This document shows, piece after piece, positions 63,103 to 64,000 of a DNA stretch of 64,000 bases. The stretch spans positions 62,001 through 126,000 of the forward strand of contig JADKBU010000003.1 of assembly GCA_016714935.1 (NCBI GenBank), written 5' to 3'. A program made the position numbers and the translations under genes. How positions within the stretch are numbered: position 1 is the stretch's first letter; each line of letters begins with the position of its first letter. The stretch comes from Candidatus Accumulibacter propinquus (GTDB lineage Bacteria; Pseudomonadota; Gammaproteobacteria; Burkholderiales; Rhodocyclaceae). The notes under the pieces are model-generated. The model was not told where the DNA came from and searched no databases. It was given only the letters and a program-made list of their open reading frames with translations.

Positions 63103-64000
63103 GCCTCGACTACGCCACCCTCGACCTGCTGCGCCAGAGCCACCCGGCCTGGCGCCTGCTGCGCTCGGAGCACGCGCCGCTGGTGGCGAGCTTTCTGCAG
63201 CGCGTGTTCATCGCGCCGAATGTGCGGGTGATGACGCAGGCCGACTTGGCCGAAGCGCTCGAAGATGAACTCTATGGCTTGCGCGAGCGCCTCGGCGCCG
63301 CGGCTTTCCCGAAATCGGCGCTCGACTACCTCAACGACTGGGCGGCGAACGACAAGGGCTGGCTGCGCAAGTATTACGCGCAGGGCTCGGACGAACCGCA
63401 TTTCGACCTGATGCCGGCCACCGAGAAGGCGATCGCCTGGCTGGAGACGCTTGCCGAACGCAGCTTCGTCGGCACCGAGTCACGCCTGCTGACCCTGTTT
63501 GAGTTGCTCAAGCAGATGAGCGAGGGCAGCGAGAGCGATCCGCAGGCGCGCATCGCCGAATTGCAGCGCCGCCGCGACGAGATCGACGCCGAGATCGCGC
63601 GCGTCCTGTCCGGTGACCTGCCGATGCTCGACGCCACCGGGCTGAAGGATCGCTTCCAGCAGTTCACGACGCTGGCGCGCGAACTGTTGACCGATTTTCG
63701 CGAGGTCGAGCACAACTTCCGTGGGCTCGACCGGCGCGTGCGCGAGCGCATCGCCTTGTGGGAAGGCGCCAAGGGCGCGCTGCTCGAAGAAATCATGGGC
63801 GAGCGCGACGCGATTGCCGATTCCGATCAAGGGCGGAGCTTTCGCGCCTTCTGGGATTTCCTGATGTCGAGCCGCCGTCAGGAAGAGCTGACCACCCTGC
63901 TCGAACGGGTGCTGGCGTTACCGCCGGTGCTCGAACTGCGCCCCGACGTACGCACCCGTCGCATACACTACGACTGGCTGGAGGCCGGCGAGCACACGCA
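63099..64000 (+). CDS. DUF3375 protein (JetA/MksF-like), 5' part only
   Basis: An open frame of 300 codons running off the window. It starts MSLDYATLDLLRQSHPAW and contains FLQRVFIAPNVRVMTQADLAEALEDELYG, SRLLTLFELLKQMSEGSE, a coiled coil (IAELQRRRDEIDAEIARVL), REVEHNFRGLDRRVRERI and GERDAIADSDQGRSFRAFWDFLMSS. This is the DUF3375 family, the first subunit (JetA, kleisin-like) of the Wadjet/MksBEF/EptABCD SMC complexes that act against plasmids. JetB, JetC and JetD would lie to the right. The system assignment is inference from this one gene. Confidence 0.85.
   Translation, partial: MSLDYATLDLLRQSHPAWRLLRSEHAPLVASFLQRVFIAPNVRVMTQADLAEALEDELYGLRERLGAAAFPKSALDYLNDWAANDKGWLRKYYAQGSDEPHFDLMPATEKAIAWLETLAERSFVGTESRLLTLFELLKQMSEGSESDPQARIAELQRRRDEIDAEIARVLSGDLPMLDATGLKDRFQQFTTLARELLTDFREVEHNFRGLDRRVRERIALWEGAKGALLEEIMGERDAIADSDQGRSFRAFWDFLMSSRRQEELTTLLERVLALPPVLELRPDVRTRRIHYDWLEAGEHT

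Overview
The window is a high-GC proteobacterial chromosome segment, most likely from a betaproteobacterium of the Rhodocyclales/Accumulibacter type. This rests on the flagellar gene order, FlgM/FlgN/FlgA on one strand opposite flgBCDEFGHIJKL, a MotC/MotD stator pair, a circularly permuted two-piece tmRNA gene of the betaproteobacterial kind, and many cyclic-di-GMP proteins. The genus is inference; the phylum-level placement is firmer. All protein calls come from reading translated motifs, with no database search.

Region 1 (1-29,086) is an almost uninterrupted flagellar island. It starts with the end of fliA (sigma-28), then motC-motD. Next come flgN-flgM and flgA on the minus strand, with a near-perfect sigma-28 promoter ahead of flgM. 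A sigma-54 promoter drives flgB through flgL on the plus strand, and a small lipoprotein gene ends that block. Facing it on the minus strand is fliFGHIJKLMNOPQR, read from 25,975 down to 15,106. The sensor kinase/sigma-54 activator pair (FleS/FlrB and FleR/FlrC) sits between fliF and a separate fliE, which has its own sigma-54-type promoter. Filament genes (fliC, fliD, fliS), flhBAFG and che genes are not in the window.

Region 2 (29,100-29,400) is the ssrA gene in permuted form. The T-arm/CCA acceptor piece is encoded upstream of the piece that carries the tag ORF (ANDERFALAA), with only about 3 nt between them. A gene-poor stretch rich in short inverted repeats follows (29,940-30,484).

Region 3 (30,485-37,977) holds a minus-strand run: a CorA-like two-helix membrane protein, a large P2-type cation ATPase and an APH/P-loop kinase fusion. 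Next to it are a fructosamine-kinase family gene and a divergent Ala/Lys-rich lipoprotein.

Region 4 (38,033-48,999) is a signalling cluster, all on the minus strand: a MATE exporter, a TonB-dependent receptor gene broken by an internal deletion, a YfiR-family periplasmic protein, a hybrid histidine kinase with Hpt, a REC-PAS-GGDEF*-EAL protein, a deletion remnant of another EAL protein, a GGDEF cyclase and a PAS-GGDEF-hemerythrin cyclase. Two genes in this cluster have lost their middle, so it seems to be eroding.

Region 5 (49,336-64,000) contains a phenylacetate-CoA ligase, a PstS-like binding protein paired with a second hybrid kinase, a small exported protein, an FHA-EAL fusion, an RND efflux pump with its adaptor, a DUF808/YedI membrane protein and a class V aminotransferase. 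At the right edge is the start of a DUF3375 (JetA/MksF-like) gene, which suggests that a Wadjet/MksBEF-type SMC anti-plasmid system continues beyond the window. Just before it is a 17-codon relic resembling the N-terminus of a type III-like DNA methyltransferase.
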